From assembly GCF_000527135.1 (NCBI RefSeq), contig NZ_AZUP01000001.1:1178001-1242000 (forward strand): 64,000 nucleotides of DNA, read 5' to 3'. Shown piece after piece: positions 26,031 to 34,069 of the stretch. Numbering within the stretch: position 1 is the stretch's first letter; every line of letters begins with the position of its first letter. The notes under the pieces are model-generated. The model made no database searches. It saw nothing but the letters and a program-made list of their open reading frames with translations, and was not told where the DNA came from. The position numbers were made by a program, and so were the translations under genes. Origin of the DNA: Methyloversatilis discipulorum (GTDB taxonomy: Bacteria; Pseudomonadota; Gammaproteobacteria; Burkholderiales; Rhodocyclaceae).

Positions 26031-26705
26031 TCAGCGCAGCAGCGAGTCGACCCGCGCCAGTTCTTCCGGCGTCGCCAGCAGGCGCACCACTTCGCGCAGA
26101 TCGGCGCGGTCGATGAAATGCGGCGCCCGGCTGGCGACAATCTCCCGCCGCACGACGCCACCGAAGCCGATCACCAGCGCACCGGCCTCAGCCGCTTCGA
26201 GGTCGGTGATGCCGTCGCCGACCATCACCACGCGTTCGGCACCGGCGCCGACCCGGCGGACGATTTCCGCCTTGCCACCGCTGCGCGCCAGCGGCGATTC
26301 CGGGTCGAAGCCGGCGTAGTGGCCGTCGGCATCGAAGCGCAGATCGACGGCATGCACGCGTTCGTCCGGCACGCCGAGGAAGCGTGCGATCGCCAGCACC
26401 GCCTGGCGGATGCCGCCGCTCACCACGTGCACCTGCCAACCCAGCGCGCCGAGCGCGGCGATCGCTTCGGCGGCGCCGTCCACGCGCGTTTCGATGTACT
26501 GACGCCCGACCGCGTCGATGGTCGATGCGTCGGGCTTGATCAGGTCCAGCCGCGCGGCATAGGCCTCTTCCAGCTTCAGTCGCCCGTCCATCGCAGCGTT
26601 CGTCAGCGGCACCACCTGATCGACCACGCCTGCCTGTTCGGCCAGCACGTCGATGCCTTCGATGGTCGACAGCGTGCTGTCGCAGTCGAACAGGATGGCG
26701 CGCAT
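26031..26705 (-). CDS. HAD-family phosphatase, SerB-like
   Basis: The 224-residue product has HAD motif I FDCDSTLSTIEG (nucleophile and acid Asp residues), motif II in VVSGGIRQAV, a motif III Lys in SGGKAEIVRRV and motif IV VMVGDGITDLEAA. This is the pattern of phosphoserine phosphatase-type enzymes, producing L-serine from phosphoserine. Its ATG overlaps the serC stop by one base, so the two last steps of serine synthesis appear coupled. It lacks the N-terminal ACT region of long SerB. Other small phosphomonoesters cannot be excluded as substrate. Confidence 0.82.
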   Translation of the reverse strand: MRAILFDCDSTLSTIEGIDVLAEQAGVVDQVVPLTNAAMDGRLKLEEAYAARLDLIKPDASTIDAVGRQYIETRVDGAAEAIAALGALGWQVHVVSGGIRQAVLAIARFLGVPDERVHAVDLRFDADGHYAGFDPESPLARSGGKAEIVRRVGAGAERVVMVGDGITDLEAAEAGALVIGFGGVVRREIVASRAPHFIDRADLREVVRLLATPEELARVDSLLR

Positions 26706-27871
26706 CACCGGCTCATCTCCTGCTTCACGCTGGCGTAGCCCCAGTCCAGCCAGGGCGTCAGCGCGGCCACGTCGGCGGTGTCGACGGTTGCTCCACACCA
26801 GATGCGCAGGCCCGGCGGCGCGTCGCGATAGGCCGAAATGTCATAGGCAGCGTCTTCCGCCTCGAGCAGTGCGCACAGGCGCTGCACGATGGCCCAGCGT
26901 GCGTCCAGCGACTGCGCCTCGAACCACGGGTCGGTAATCTTCAGGCAGACCGAGGTGTGCGAGCGCACGTCCTCGCGGTCGGCCAGGAAGTCCACCCAGC
27001 CGGTCTTCGCGACCCAGCTTTCGAGCACCGCGAAACTGGCCTTGCTGCGCGCGATCAGCGCCGGCAGACCGCCAAGATCCTGCGCCCAGCGCAGCACGTC
27101 GATCTGATCCTCGACGCACAGCATGGACGGCGTGTTGATCGTATTACCTTCGAACAGGTCCTCGGTGAGCTTGCCCTTGTTCATCAGGCGGAACACCTTC
27201 GGGATGGGCCAAGCCGGCGTGTGGCGGTACAGCCGCTCGACCGCGCGCGGGCTCAGCACGATCATGCCGTGCGCGGCCTCGCCGCCCAGCACCTTCTGCC
27301 AGGACCATGTGGTTACGTCGAGCTTGTGCCAGGGCAGTTCCATCGCGAAGGCGGCCGAGGTGGCGTCGCAGATCGACAGGCCGGCGCGGTCGTCGGCGAT
27401 CCAGTCGCCATCCGGCACGCGTACGCCACCCGAGGTGCCGTTCCAGGTGAACACCACGTCGCGGTCCCAGCTCACCGCTGACAGATCCGGCAGGCTGCCG
27501 TAAGGCGCCACCACCAGGCGTGCGTTGGCGAGCTTCAGCACCGGGCCGACGTCGGTCACCCAGTTGGCGCCGAAGGCTTCCCATGCGAGGCAATCGACCT
27601 CGCGCTCGCCGAGCAGCGTCCACAGCGCCATCTCCACCGCGCCAGTATCGGAACCGGGCACGATGGCGATGCGATAGTCATCCGGAATGCCGAGCACCTC
27701 GCGGCTGCGGACGATGACCTCCTTCAGCTTGGCGAGGCCATCCTTGGCGCGGTGAGAACGGCTGATGAAGGCGTCCTTGAGCACGTCCAGCGTCCAGCCC
27801 GGACGCTTCACGCAGGGGCCGGACGAAAAATACGGGCGGGCCGGACGGGTTTCGGGCTTGGCGACAGTCAT
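26705..27871 (-). CDS. serC: Phosphoserine aminotransferase, Methanosarcina type
   Basis: The 388-residue PLP enzyme transaminates 3-phosphohydroxypyruvate with glutamate in serine synthesis. Opening RPYFSSGPCVKRPGW, PGSDTGAVEMALW and the PLP-lysine segment TWSWQKVLGGEAAHGM match the phosphoserine transaminase subgroup also found in methanogens and alphaproteobacteria. ATG 27871 is chosen because homology starts a few residues later. It lies 87 bases downstream of the fhc operon's last gene on the same strand, with no strong terminator between. Serine supply and C1 metabolism may therefore be co-expressed. Confidence 0.88.
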   Translation of the reverse strand: MTVAKPETRPARPYFSSGPCVKRPGWTLDVLKDAFISRSHRAKDGLAKLKEVIVRSREVLGIPDDYRIAIVPGSDTGAVEMALWTLLGEREVDCLAWEAFGANWVTDVGPVLKLANARLVVAPYGSLPDLSAVSWDRDVVFTWNGTSGGVRVPDGDWIADDRAGLSICDATSAAFAMELPWHKLDVTTWSWQKVLGGEAAHGMIVLSPRAVERLYRHTPAWPIPKVFRLMNKGKLTEDLFEGNTINTPSMLCVEDQIDVLRWAQDLGGLPALIARSKASFAVLESWVAKTGWVDFLADREDVRSHTSVCLKITDPWFEAQSLDARWAIVQRLCALLEAEDAAYDISAYRDAPPGLRIWCGATVDTADVAALTPWLDWGYASVKQEMSR

Positions 27872-27958
27872 GGCGCAATACGGGGGATGCAGGGAAAGCG
27901 GGCGAGTATAGCCCGCCACCGCATTGCGGCGCAGCAGGCGGCCCCTGGAGTGTGCCGT

Positions 27959-28987
27959 TCAGTTCGCCGCGGCGAGCGGCAGGTTCAGCAGCAGGTTCTG
28001 TGGCTTCATCTGCACCAGCCCCGCTTCGTCCATCGCCAGCGCCATCCACACCGGACGCGCTTCGCCGTCGCCGCGCAGTTCGGCGCGCATTTCCTGCGGG
28101 TCGACGAAGTCGAGACGGAACAGCGCGACGATGCGCGCCATGCGGTCAGGCGCCAGTTCGCCGCCCTCGTAAAGCGTGTTCAGAAGCTCCATCGCTTCGC
28201 GATCGAGGCCGATGTGCCAGGCCCAGCGATCGTCGTGGATGTCCTTCTGCGGTGCGATGCGGACCGCACAGCCATAGAAGTGCGCGATCCAGCGCTCCAT
28301 CACGCGGCACAGCGCCTCCAGCCCCGGCTGGCCGACGTTCAGCGGCAGCACGGCACGACGCCCTGCACGCGCGTAAAGCGCCGCCGCATTGGCCGGATCG
28401 AGCACATCGAGTTCCGCCGGTCGCGGCGCAGCCCCCGCCTGCAGGATGAGTCGGCCGATATTGCCGAAGCCGCCGGTTTCGGCGTAGTCGCCGAGGACTT
28501 CGGCGTCGGCCATCAGCACGCGGCCGGATTGCGGCGTCGCGCGCTGACTGCGGAAGAACAGCTCGGCGGCCCGCCACATCAGCGGGTCGTCGCAGTCTTC
28601 AAGCAGCGCGTGCAGGATGATTTCGGTGAGCTGCGGCACGAACAGCGGCGCAATGCCGGACAGGCCGTCGAGGAACAGCTCCAGCCACGCCGACTCGATG
28701 TCCGGTTGCGCCAGCACGCGGTCGCGGAAGGCGACGTAGGCGAACCAGTTGTCGCGCGCGTCCTCGTCCTTGATCGCGGCGATCTCACCGTGCTCGACGA
28801 TGCGCGCAGGCGCGGCGTCCAGCGACGACGCCAGCGCGCGTTCGGCCACGCAGCTGTCGTCGACCAGCGCCAGTTCGGGGCGCGACATCCAGTTGCGCAG
28901 CAACGCCTCGGTCACCAGCAGGCGGCCGGCCGCGTTGCGCCCGACCAGCGGGTGCAGCGATTCCGGCCACCAGCGGTGCGTCGTCAA
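27959..28987 (-). CDS. Uncharacterised DUF6352-like protein coupled to fhcC
   Basis: The 342-residue soluble protein starts at TTG in a TTGA overlap with the fhcC stop, which implies coupled translation. It opens TTHRWWPESLHPLVG and is rich in Trp and acidic residues, with a central PQLTEIILHALLEDCDDP and a C-terminal WMALAMDEAGLVQMKPQNLLLNLPL. I associate it with the DUF6352 family of methylotrophs from memory, with moderate certainty. No catalytic motif or membrane segment is visible. Its strict location suggests a role in assembly or activity of the Fhc complex or in methylofuran use. Confidence 0.7.
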   Translation of the reverse strand: MTTHRWWPESLHPLVGRNAAGRLLVTEALLRNWMSRPELALVDDSCVAERALASSLDAAPARIVEHGEIAAIKDEDARDNWFAYVAFRDRVLAQPDIESAWLELFLDGLSGIAPLFVPQLTEIILHALLEDCDDPLMWRAAELFFRSQRATPQSGRVLMADAEVLGDYAETGGFGNIGRLILQAGAAPRPAELDVLDPANAAALYARAGRRAVLPLNVGQPGLEALCRVMERWIAHFYGCAVRIAPQKDIHDDRWAWHIGLDREAMELLNTLYEGGELAPDRMARIVALFRLDFVDPQEMRAELRGDGEARPVWMALAMDEAGLVQMKPQNLLLNLPLAAAN

Positions 28988-29799
28988 GCGCGGACCAGCA
29001 GTTCGCCGCGACCGACCACGCCCATGTCGCCCATGTAGCGGCGGACCGTGCAGGCACTGGCGTCGAGCGCACCGAAGGCGCCGGGCAGGCCCTTCCAGCT
29101 CGCGTACAGCAGGCTCAGGAAGCCGAGGCGATGCGGACCGCAATCGACCATGCCGGGCAGCATCTGCGCCGGCAGGCTGTTCACGATCAGCGTGCCGCGC
29201 TTCATCAGATAGCCCGGGTAGGCGCCGACGGTGCCGGCCACCGCGATGGTGCCGGCGATCATGCGCGCGCCGCAGTAGTCGCCCGCGTTGCCGCTGACCA
29301 GGATCTGGCCACGGCGCATGCGGTCGCCCAGGCGCTCGCCCGCGTTGCCGCCGACCAGCAGCAGGCCGCCCGCCATGCCTTTCATCTCGCCCGGAATGGC
29401 GCCGCCGGCAAACTCAGCCACGTCACCCGCGACCTCGATGCGACCGCCCTTCATGCCGGTCGCGCAGAAGGCGCCTGCGTTACCGCCGATGACGATGGTG
29501 CCGCCGAGCATGCCCTGACCGGCATAGGCGCCGGCATTGCCTTCGACCGTCACCCGGCCCGACTTCATGCCGGCGCCGATGCGCTCGAACTTGCCGCAGT
29601 CGCCGCGGAACACGAGGTCCGCCGTGTCGTCGCCGCTCAGCGCGAACACCTCATCGACGCGCACGGCGCGCTTGCCGACCTGCAGCGTCAGCGCCGCGAT
29701 GTCGTCAAGCGACAGGCCGGCCAGTGCAGTCGGATTCAGGGCGCCGGCGTCGACGCGCTGGGCCGGTACGTTGCGCAGGGTGAGTACCAATGCACTCAT
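28984..29799 (-). CDS. fhcC: Formyltransferase/hydrolase complex subunit C
   Basis: FhcC is one of four subunits of the bacterial complex that moves the formyl group from formyl-H4MPT to methylofuran and releases formate. The 271-residue protein contains the repeating beta-helix pattern of FwdC/FmdC and GltB C-terminal domains, with units such as GNAGAYAGQGMLGG, GNAGAFCATGMKGG and GNAGERLGDRMRRG. It follows fhcD, from which it is separated by an inserted repeat element. GGAG lies eight bases before the ATG, within a duplicated copy of the fhcD 3' end. It ends overlapping the next gene. Confidence 0.94.
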   Translation of the reverse strand: MSALVLTLRNVPAQRVDAGALNPTALAGLSLDDIAALTLQVGKRAVRVDEVFALSGDDTADLVFRGDCGKFERIGAGMKSGRVTVEGNAGAYAGQGMLGGTIVIGGNAGAFCATGMKGGRIEVAGDVAEFAGGAIPGEMKGMAGGLLLVGGNAGERLGDRMRRGQILVSGNAGDYCGARMIAGTIAVAGTVGAYPGYLMKRGTLIVNSLPAQMLPGMVDCGPHRLGFLSLLYASWKGLPGAFGALDASACTVRRYMGDMGVVGRGELLVRA

Positions 29800-29945
29800 G
29801 ACAGGATCTCCAGAACGGGTTGCGCATTTCGCAATGCATGAAACGAGCGCCGCGCCGCCCGCCGGGCCGCCCCAAGGGCGAGCGCAGCCCCCTCGGGGGG
29901 CAGCGAACGAAGTGAGCGTGGGGGCCTCGTCATGACAGGATCTCC
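29796..29945. repeat. Insertion of an intergenic repeat element between fhcD and fhcC with 16-bp duplicated ends
   Basis: TCATGACAGGATCTCC occurs at 29796-29811 and again at 29930-29945. Between lie 118 bases with the motifs GGGCCGCCCCAAGGGCGAGC, CCCCCTCGGGGGG and CGAACGAAGTGAGCG, a G-rich element that I recall from intergenic regions of many betaproteobacteria. On the gene strand each copy reads GGAGATCCTGTCATGA: the upstream copy contains the fhcD stop TGA, the downstream copy the fhcC start ATG. Before insertion the two genes most likely overlapped as ATGA. Confidence 0.8.
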
Positions 29946-30826
29946 CGCAGGTGGTACTGGAACTGACCGAGCTTGCCGCCGTAGTTGCCGGCCGACAGGC
30001 GGCGGATGCCGCCCGCCGCGCCGATCTTGCAGACTTCGCGCATGCCCACTTCCATCGCCTTCTTGACCGATGCGTCGGTCAGGCCGTCGATGACGATTTC
30101 GAGCACGGCGCCGATGCGCTCGTCCAGTTCGGACTTGGTCGCGCCGCGCAGCGTCGGACAGAAGGCGTCATTGGTCGACGCCGACAGCGCCTTGTACTTG
30201 GAGCCGACCTTGGAGCCGGAACGCACCACACCGCCCGGGAACGGCATCACCACTTCCGGCAGCTTGCGCATTTCGCGGATGGCCGCCTCGCAGGCTTCCA
30301 GCGCCTGCACCTGGGTGTCGGCCAGCACCAGGAAGTTGCCGCCGCCGACCGCCTTCACCATGCGCGCGGTGTCCTGCACCAGGAACTCGCCGTCCATCAC
30401 CGGCACGCGCCAGTAGCGCTTGCCGCCGATCTGCTTCGAGGTCTGGAAGCCGTCGCCGAAATAGCGCAGCGTCTTGCCCAGCGGCACCGGATCGCCTTCG
30501 TCCAGACCGGCGAAGATGGCGCTGGTCGGGCTGGTCAGCACGCACTGGCCGACGCGCCGCTCGATCTGCTTGATCAGTTCCTTGCTCGATACCGCGAACA
30601 CCAGCACCGACACGCCCGGACGGCCGTCCGGCGTCTCGGCCGGCGACAGCATGCGCTCGATGCCGGCTTCGGCACCGCAGGCGATGACCGAGGTCGCGAA
30701 ACCGGTCATCGCGTTGGCCGAATGCAGCGCCCAGGTTTCGTTGTACGCGGTGATGATGAGGCGGATGCCCCGCATGCCGAATGCTTCGGCGAAAGTGTCG
30801 TCGATCGCTACACCGTTGATGATCAT
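29930..30826 (-). CDS. fhcD: Formylmethanofuran:H4MPT formyltransferase (subunit D of Fhc complex)
   Basis: FhcD/Ftr transfers the formyl group between formyl-H4MPT and methylofuran. The 298-residue product opens MIINGVAIDDTFAEAFGMRG, the start signature of Ftr. Later family stretches include AYNETWALHSANAMTGFATS, SPAETPDGRPGVSVL and FPGGVVRSGSKVGSKYK. ATG 30826 is chosen on this homology and lies four bases after the fhcA stop. The order fhcB-A-D-C resembles that of other methylotrophs. The last codons and the stop lie in the duplicated 16-bp sequence. Confidence 0.95.
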   Translation of the reverse strand: MIINGVAIDDTFAEAFGMRGIRLIITAYNETWALHSANAMTGFATSVIACGAEAGIERMLSPAETPDGRPGVSVLVFAVSSKELIKQIERRVGQCVLTSPTSAIFAGLDEGDPVPLGKTLRYFGDGFQTSKQIGGKRYWRVPVMDGEFLVQDTARMVKAVGGGNFLVLADTQVQALEACEAAIREMRKLPEVVMPFPGGVVRSGSKVGSKYKALSASTNDAFCPTLRGATKSELDERIGAVLEIVIDGLTDASVKKAMEVGMREVCKIGAAGGIRRLSAGNYGGKLGQFQYHLREILS

Positions 30827-30830
30827 CTGC

Positions 30831-32501
30831 TCAACCCCGCTTCTTGCATGCATGGGCAATCAGCTTGCTGCCACCGCCGCACTCGCACAGTTCGTCGTCG
30901 CTGATCTTGAAATTGTTCATGCGCACCGAGTGGTAGCGCTGGAAGTAGGGTTCGATCTTCTTCTCGATGCTGCGATCGAATTCCGGCTTCACCGCGTGCG
31001 TGTTGCCGCGTACCACCTTGACGATGCGACCGTCTCGCACCACCAGTTCGCCGTCCTTGAACACCAGTTCCGGCTTCTCGAACATGCGCTCGCGGTCGGC
31101 GTCCTCCTTGTAGACGACGATGTCGGCCGCCGCACCCGGCGCCAGATGGCCGCGGTCGGCCAGACCGATCAGCTTCGCCGGTGCGGCCCGCGTCATGATG
31201 GCGATCTCGTACAGCGAGTACTCGCGGTCGAGGCCGGCGAGGTTGCTCATCGCGCGCGCATCGGGGTTGATGGTGTCCAGCATCGCATTGCGGAAGCTGC
31301 GGTCCATCAGCAGCTTGATCAGGTGCGGGTAGGTCGTGAACGGCGCGCCGTTCGGGTGGTCGGTGGTCAGGAAGACGCGCCACGGGTCATCGACCATCAG
31401 GAAGATTTCGAGACCGATCGCCCACTGCAGCGCGTTGACGAAATTCTGGTCCTTGTACTTGAAGGGCACGACACCGCAGCCTGCGTCGCACTCGATGTCC
31501 ATGATGACCGACTTCTTCGGCGAGCCGTGGTCGGCGTTGCGGTACTGCACCATGTTGTCGCCGGAGGCGGTCACCGTCTGGCCGAACAGGATCTGGCCGA
31601 CGTCGGCCGTCACGTTCTTCTTCTGGTTGATCGCCTCGGCGATGCGCGCCGCCGCACTCGAGAACTTGCGGTCGCCCTCGGTGCCGTAGCTGTGGAACTG
31701 GATGTGCGTCAGGTGGATGGGCAGGCCCTCGGCCGCGTCCATCGTGCCCAGCGTGGTGTCGACGTTGCCCGGCACGCCGAGGTTGCTGGCATGCACGTGC
31801 AGCGGCTTCGGCACGCCGAGGTCATGCACCGCGCGCGACAGCACCTTGACGATGTCGCGCGGCGTGATGCCGTAGTAGGCGTTCCGTTCGTCGAGGTCGA
31901 GCTTGCGCTGGTTGAACTTGAAGGCGGAAATGCCGCCCGGGTTCACGATCTTGATGCCGACCGTCTGCGTCGCGTTCAGCGTCCAGGCGACGTAGTCGTT
32001 GATCGCCTTCTGGTCCTCCTTGGCCGCCATCATGCGCAGGAAGAAATCGTCGCTGCCCAGCATGGCGTAACCGCCGGTGTCGAGAATGGGCGTATCGCCC
32101 ATTTCCATGTGTGCCTGGCGCGCGTTGATCGGCAGGATGGCCGGCTCGAAGGCGGCCGTGTAGCCCATCTCGGCGTAGCGATAACCCGCCGCCAGCGTGC
32201 CGGGTGCTGCGTGACCGCAGCTCGAACGGGTCAGTTCGGTGCGCTCCAGCGGATCGCCGCGGTGATCTTCCGGCAGCATTTCGCGCGCGATGTTCACCTT
32301 GCCGCCACCGATGTGGCTGTGCATGTCGATCGCACCCGACATGACGATGCGGCCGGCGATGTTGTACTCGGCGGTGACCTTTTCGTGTTCGTTTGGTCCG
32401 GCGACGATGCGACCGTCGCGCACGTAGATGTCGCGCACCTGGTCGTTCACGCCGTTGGCCGGATCGATCACGCGGCCACCGGTCAGTTTGATCAGACTCA
32501 C
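30831..32501 (-). CDS. fhcA: Formyltransferase/hydrolase complex subunit A (amidohydrolase)
   Basis: FhcA hydrolyses formyl-methylofuran to formate. The 556-residue product belongs to the metal-dependent amidohydrolase family of FwdA/FmdA. The metal-binding DMHSHIGGGKVN is seen at about residue 56, with later HVHASNLG, HLTHIQFHSYG and LTTDHPNGAPF stretches providing further His/Asp ligands. The start is GTG, overlapping the fhcB stop as GTGA. In bacteria the complex acts as hydrolase, not as redox enzyme. Length and motifs are normal. Confidence 0.96.
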   Translation of the reverse strand: MSLIKLTGGRVIDPANGVNDQVRDIYVRDGRIVAGPNEHEKVTAEYNIAGRIVMSGAIDMHSHIGGGKVNIAREMLPEDHRGDPLERTELTRSSCGHAAPGTLAAGYRYAEMGYTAAFEPAILPINARQAHMEMGDTPILDTGGYAMLGSDDFFLRMMAAKEDQKAINDYVAWTLNATQTVGIKIVNPGGISAFKFNQRKLDLDERNAYYGITPRDIVKVLSRAVHDLGVPKPLHVHASNLGVPGNVDTTLGTMDAAEGLPIHLTHIQFHSYGTEGDRKFSSAAARIAEAINQKKNVTADVGQILFGQTVTASGDNMVQYRNADHGSPKKSVIMDIECDAGCGVVPFKYKDQNFVNALQWAIGLEIFLMVDDPWRVFLTTDHPNGAPFTTYPHLIKLLMDRSFRNAMLDTINPDARAMSNLAGLDREYSLYEIAIMTRAAPAKLIGLADRGHLAPGAAADIVVYKEDADRERMFEKPELVFKDGELVVRDGRIVKVVRGNTHAVKPEFDRSIEKKIEPYFQRYHSVRMNNFKISDDELCECGGGSKLIAHACKKRG

Positions 32502-33796
32502 GCTCCCACCTCCTTCATCTTGGCCACAATGGCGGCCGTCACCTGCTCCGCCGCGGGCAGCGACGACTTCTTCAGCGCCCGCAACGGCAGCGACACCACC
32601 TTGTCGGTGCGCACGAAATGCCCGGTCAGGTGCATGCCGGGCGTGGCCACCGGAATGAACACGCGCGGCTCACTGTCGAGCTTCTGCGTCGGCGGCGCGA
32701 TCACCACCGTGGGCAGGCCGGTGGCCGGCGGCGCAACCGTGTCGTTCAGGCTGGACAACCACACCAGTGCGTCGGTTTCGCCATTGGCAACCAGGCGCGA
32801 CAGGCCGTTCTGCAGCGGGTCGAACTTCGGCGTGCCGCTGGCGTAACTGGTACGCATCGGGAAGCCGGTCTGCCACAGGTGCACCGCACCCATCGTCGAA
32901 TCGCCGTCGTTGCCGGCCAGCGGCAGTGCATTGCAGCGCGTCGTCACGTTGAGCTTGCGGGCGATCGCCGCGATGGCGCCGACGTTCATGTCGACCTGCG
33001 GCGTGTCGAAGGCGGACGCCGTCCACACCAGCACGCTGTACTTCGCCGCCAGCAATGCATCAGCCAGTTCCTGCCAGCGAGCAAGCGGGATGCCCAGCGG
33101 CGCCTCGCCGGCCACCGGCTGCTTCGCCAGCAGCGCATTCAGCACCGACAGCGCCTCCGGCATGCGTGTCTTGTCGAACTCGAACACGTCGGGCTGACGG
33201 CCGTCCGGCGACACGCCGGGCGCCGTGTTCAGGCCGGCGCCGAGATAGACGATGCGGCGGCTGGACGGATCGAAATCGAACATCGATTCCTTCACCCACA
33301 CCGCGCGCTCGAAGAAGCGCGGCTGACGCGACACCGCGTCGGTGCCGAACAGCACGATCAGGTCGGCGCGGTTCTTCACCTCAGCCAGCGTGGTGTTGAT
33401 GCCGCCACCGTCCTGCACGGCGCGACTCGCGCGCCAGCCGAATTCGTTGTTGATGTGTTCGACGATGCCACCGGCCAGATCGACCAGTTCCATCGCGCCG
33501 CGCGCGCCGTTCAGGTCGAGCGCCATGCCGCCGAACACCGGCTGCTGCGCGCCCGCGAGGATGCGCGCGGCTTCCGCACAGGCCTCTTCGAGCGATGCCG
33601 GCTTGCCGTCGATGCGGGCGGACGCGTCCGTCGGAACACCACCGAGTCGCGCAAAACCGTCGCGCGCCCTGTCGCAGCCATTGGCCACGACCGCCAGGCC
33701 CTTGCCCGCAGTATCGACGCTCAGGTCGTCACAGGCATGCCCGCACAGCGGACAGGCCACTTCGGTGACGATGGTCGAAGTCGCTTCATTCGTCAT
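32498..33796 (-). CDS. fhcB: Formyltransferase/hydrolase complex subunit B
   Basis: FhcB is the bacterial counterpart of the molybdopterin subunit FwdB/FmdB. The 432-residue protein keeps an N-terminal CPLCGHACDD and NGCDRARDGF with four cysteines, but has no Cys where archaeal enzymes ligate Mo or W. Bacterial homologs are known to lack that redox function and are regarded as structural. It is the first gene of the fhc operon. The 273-base divergent interval to the beta-RFAP synthase gene contains its promoter and an inverted repeat at 33960. Confidence 0.93.
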   Translation of the reverse strand: MTNEATSTIVTEVACPLCGHACDDLSVDTAGKGLAVVANGCDRARDGFARLGGVPTDASARIDGKPASLEEACAEAARILAGAQQPVFGGMALDLNGARGAMELVDLAGGIVEHINNEFGWRASRAVQDGGGINTTLAEVKNRADLIVLFGTDAVSRQPRFFERAVWVKESMFDFDPSSRRIVYLGAGLNTAPGVSPDGRQPDVFEFDKTRMPEALSVLNALLAKQPVAGEAPLGIPLARWQELADALLAAKYSVLVWTASAFDTPQVDMNVGAIAAIARKLNVTTRCNALPLAGNDGDSTMGAVHLWQTGFPMRTSYASGTPKFDPLQNGLSRLVANGETDALVWLSSLNDTVAPPATGLPTVVIAPPTQKLDSEPRVFIPVATPGMHLTGHFVRTDKVVSLPLRALKKSSLPAAEQVTAAIVAKMKEVGA

Positions 33797-33959
33797 GAGT
33801 CATCCGTTTCATCCGGTTGATGGAACCCGCAGCCCGCCACGATACAACAAGCGCAAACCGGCGACGGGCGCGCCTTCGCGCGCCGCACTGCAGCATCCGG
33901 CAGGACGGACCGCAGCGCGGTCAACCTGTTTCACATGCGTAACAGCGCGATCCGTAAAC

Positions 33960-33977
33960 GACCGTCACCCGACGGTC
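33960..33977. promoter_or_regulatory. Inverted repeat in the divergent fhcB / beta-RFAP synthase promoter region
   Basis: GACCGTC-ACCC-GACGGTC is a perfect 7-4-7 inverted repeat. It lies 92 bases before the beta-RFAP synthase ATG and 163 before the fhcB start, where an operator controlling both C1 operons would be expected. No known regulator can be named. Confidence 0.4.
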
Positions 33978-34069
33978 TTGAACGGCTTCCGGCGCCGTCG
34001 CAAAAGCCTTTGCCAGTGAGGCCGCCGAATTTGGGATAATCCGCGCCTTCGCAACGACAGACCCATCGG

